Below, piece by piece: positions 16,178 to 16,712 of a stretch of DNA of 16,712 nt. Below the pieces are notes generated by a model. It was not told the origin of the DNA, did no database searches, and saw only the letters and a program-made list of their open reading frames with translations. Positions within the stretch are counted from its first letter, which is position 1, and every line of letters begins with the position of its first letter. Origin of the DNA: Bacillota bacterium (lineage in GTDB: Bacteria; Bacillota; Clostridia; Lachnospirales; Lachnospiraceae); assembly GCA_023419655.1 (NCBI GenBank), contig JAEZXP010000257.1, positions 1 through 16,712 of the forward strand, written 5' to 3'. The position numbers were made by a program, and so were the translations under genes.

Positions 16178-16444
16178 GCCATAACGCTCTATACTCCGGA
16201 GGGGGATTATACAATTGAGCTTTTTGCCGGGATTGTGCATGATGGGAATTATGAATTTGTACAATTTGAGTTTAATGATTCCGGTGATTTTTTGGATTAC
16301 ATCGGACAGCTGAAAGCGCAATCCACATTTAAAAGTGAGGTTATGGTCGATGCGGATGACCGGATTATAACGTTGTCGACCTGTTCTTATGAATTCGATA
16401 ACGCCAGATATGCCTTATACGGTAAATTGGTTCCGATAACTTGA
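16178..16444 (+). pseudogene. Truncated class B sortase, C-terminal fragment
   Basis: The plus frame from about 16178 reads ITLYTPEGDYTIELFAGIVHDG and continues to DDRIITLSTCSYEFDNARYALYGKL. The TLSTC signature with catalytic Cys (codon 16382-16384) and the downstream catalytic Arg (codon 16406-16408, FDNARY) identify a class B sortase, as does STFKSEV. Only about 88 residues remain of a usual 220-260; the region with the catalytic His and the membrane anchor is missing. In the same frame upstream there is no sortase sequence and a stop at 16103-16105. A GTG at 16235 could start a 69-residue protein, but without a ribosome site and without His it could not be an active sortase. Stop TGA is at 16442-16444. 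Confidence 0.8.
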
Positions 16445-16470
16445 GCTTATTCACATGTCCATGATATAAT
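16441..16470 (+). promoter_or_regulatory. Candidate promoter overlapping the sortase remnant stop
   Basis: TTGAGC (16441-16446) and a perfect TATAAT (16465-16470) are separated by 18 nt. The expected start would be just inside the first hairpin (16469-16488), so any RNA would begin with structured sequence. The decamer ATGATATAAT containing this -10 recurs at 16539-16548. Confidence 0.3.
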
Positions 16471-16488
16471 GAACGCTAAAGCGTTCAT
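16469..16488. repeat. Inverted repeat 1 (8-bp stem, TAAA loop)
   Basis: ATGAACGC and GCGTTCAT are perfect reverse complements around TAAA. There is no T-run after it, so it is not a standard terminator. It is the first of four hairpins packed into 16469-16636. Confidence 0.75.
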
Positions 16489-16492
16489 ATGG

Positions 16493-16511
16493 CAAGTTAC
16501 TTCGTAACTTG
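16493..16511. repeat. Inverted repeat 2 (8-bp stem, TTC loop)
   Basis: CAAGTTAC and GTAACTTG are perfect reverse complements around TTC. It starts 4 bp after the first hairpin, giving a tandem pair reminiscent of REP-like or MITE-like modules. No T-run follows. Confidence 0.75.
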
Positions 16512-16515
16512 AATA

Positions 16516-16533
16516 TGTCCTGGAAAACGGACA
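16516..16533. repeat. Inverted repeat 3 (5-bp stem, 8-nt loop)
   Basis: TGTCC and GGACA flank an 8-nt loop (TGGAAAAC). It is short and could be chance, but it continues directly from the previous hairpin and ends just before the second ATGATATAAT decamer (16539-16548), whose TATAAT (16543-16548) has no good -35 at 17 nt. Confidence 0.4.
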
Positions 16534-16569
16534 GAATTATGATATAATATGCACGAATAAGCGGATTAG

Positions 16570-16636
16570 TCCATGGAAAGCAACCAATTTATGTGACATG
16601 TATTTAATGTCACATAAATTAGTTGATTAACATGGA
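16570..16636. repeat. 67-nt near-perfect palindrome with symmetric internal loop
   Basis: Outer arms TCCATG (16570-16575) and CATGGA (16631-16636) pair. A symmetric 5x5 internal loop follows (GAAAG and ATTAA), then a 19-bp inner stem (16581-16599 with 16607-16625) with one mismatch and a 7-nt loop (16600-16606). The inner 14 bp (16586-16599 with 16607-16620) are perfect. No T-run follows, so it is not a simple terminator. It ends 49 nt before the next start codon and could be an operator, an RNA leader structure or the core of a small mobile element. Confidence 0.85.
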
Positions 16637-16651
16637 TAAGTGCAGCGTGAG

Positions 16652-16657
16652 TATAAT
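16652..16657 (+). promoter_or_regulatory. Candidate -10 element for the last gene
   Basis: A perfect TATAAT lies 28 nt before the ATG at 16686. At 17 nt upstream the hexamer is poor (AACATG, 16629-16634) and overlaps the palindrome's outer arm; TTGATT occurs at 16623-16628 but 23 nt away. If used, the promoter would be overlapped by the palindrome, which would suit repression or activation at that site. Confidence 0.3.
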
Positions 16658-16685
16658 CTGTGTAAAAAAGGAATAAGGGAATAGG

Positions 16686-16712
16686 ATGGCTAAGAAGATG
16701 GTGGTTTCAAAC
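16686..16712 (+). CDS. Start of an unidentified gene, cut by window edge
   Basis: ATG at 16686 opens a frame MAKKMVVSN that runs off the window. AAGGGA (16675-16680) lies 5 nt upstream, and the candidate TATAAT at 16652-16657 precedes it. Nine residues are too few for a family call. Confidence 0.5.

Noticed and set aside
16570..16636. Integron attC site or riboswitch
   Set aside because: There is no integrase-type core site or gene cassette context, and no conserved aptamer pattern that I recognise; a plain structured palindrome fits better.
15481..16712. CRISPR array
   Set aside because: The repeats are inverted and differ from each other, with no regular direct repeat-spacer pattern.

Overview
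The window looks like part of a chromosome from a spore-forming anaerobic Firmicute, most likely a Lachnospiraceae-type Clostridium. The support is indirect: moderate G+C, AGGAGG-type ribosome binding sites, a BspA-type leucine-rich repeat (LRR_5), a class B sortase remnant, a Cys/Gly-rich protein resembling spore coat proteins, and a PelF/PelG pair of Gram-positive type. All assignments come from reading the sequence and proteins by eye; no database search was run.

Positions 1-12802 hold one dense plus-strand exopolysaccharide operon. In order it encodes: the C-terminal part of a PelF-type GT4 glycosyltransferase (cut by the window edge), a PelG-type membrane transporter, a DUF2304 membrane protein, a second GT4 transferase, a DPM1-like GT2 transferase, a DUF4874/DUF4832 TIM-barrel-like protein, a GT2 transferase fused to LRR_5 repeats, a Wzx-type flippase, a large GT-C/polymerase-like membrane protein and a GT8 transferase. 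Gaps are 3-39 bp and nearly every gene has a good Shine-Dalgarno. I infer that the GTs build a glycan on a lipid or nucleotide-sugar route, the DUF2304/GT2 pair may supply a lipid-linked sugar, and PelG and/or Wzx move material across the membrane. Two different MOP-superfamily exporters in one operon is the main architectural surprise.

Two more plus-strand genes follow without a visible terminator: a HelD-like UvrD-family helicase (12825-14993) and a small zinc-ribbon DUF1801 protein (15009-15419). A strong branched hairpin at 15427-15476 then ends this strand. It also lies just past the end of the convergent Cys/Gly-rich gene (15490-15864, minus strand), so it probably works in both directions.

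From about 15865 to the right end the DNA is sparse and scarred. It holds an AT-rich upstream region, a possible minus-strand gene remnant (15990-about 16171), and a truncated class B sortase that keeps its catalytic Cys and Arg but has lost the N-terminal two thirds (about 16178-16444). A 240-bp spacer with four separate inverted repeats follows, ending in a 67-nt near-perfect palindrome just upstream of the first nine codons of another gene (16686 onward).
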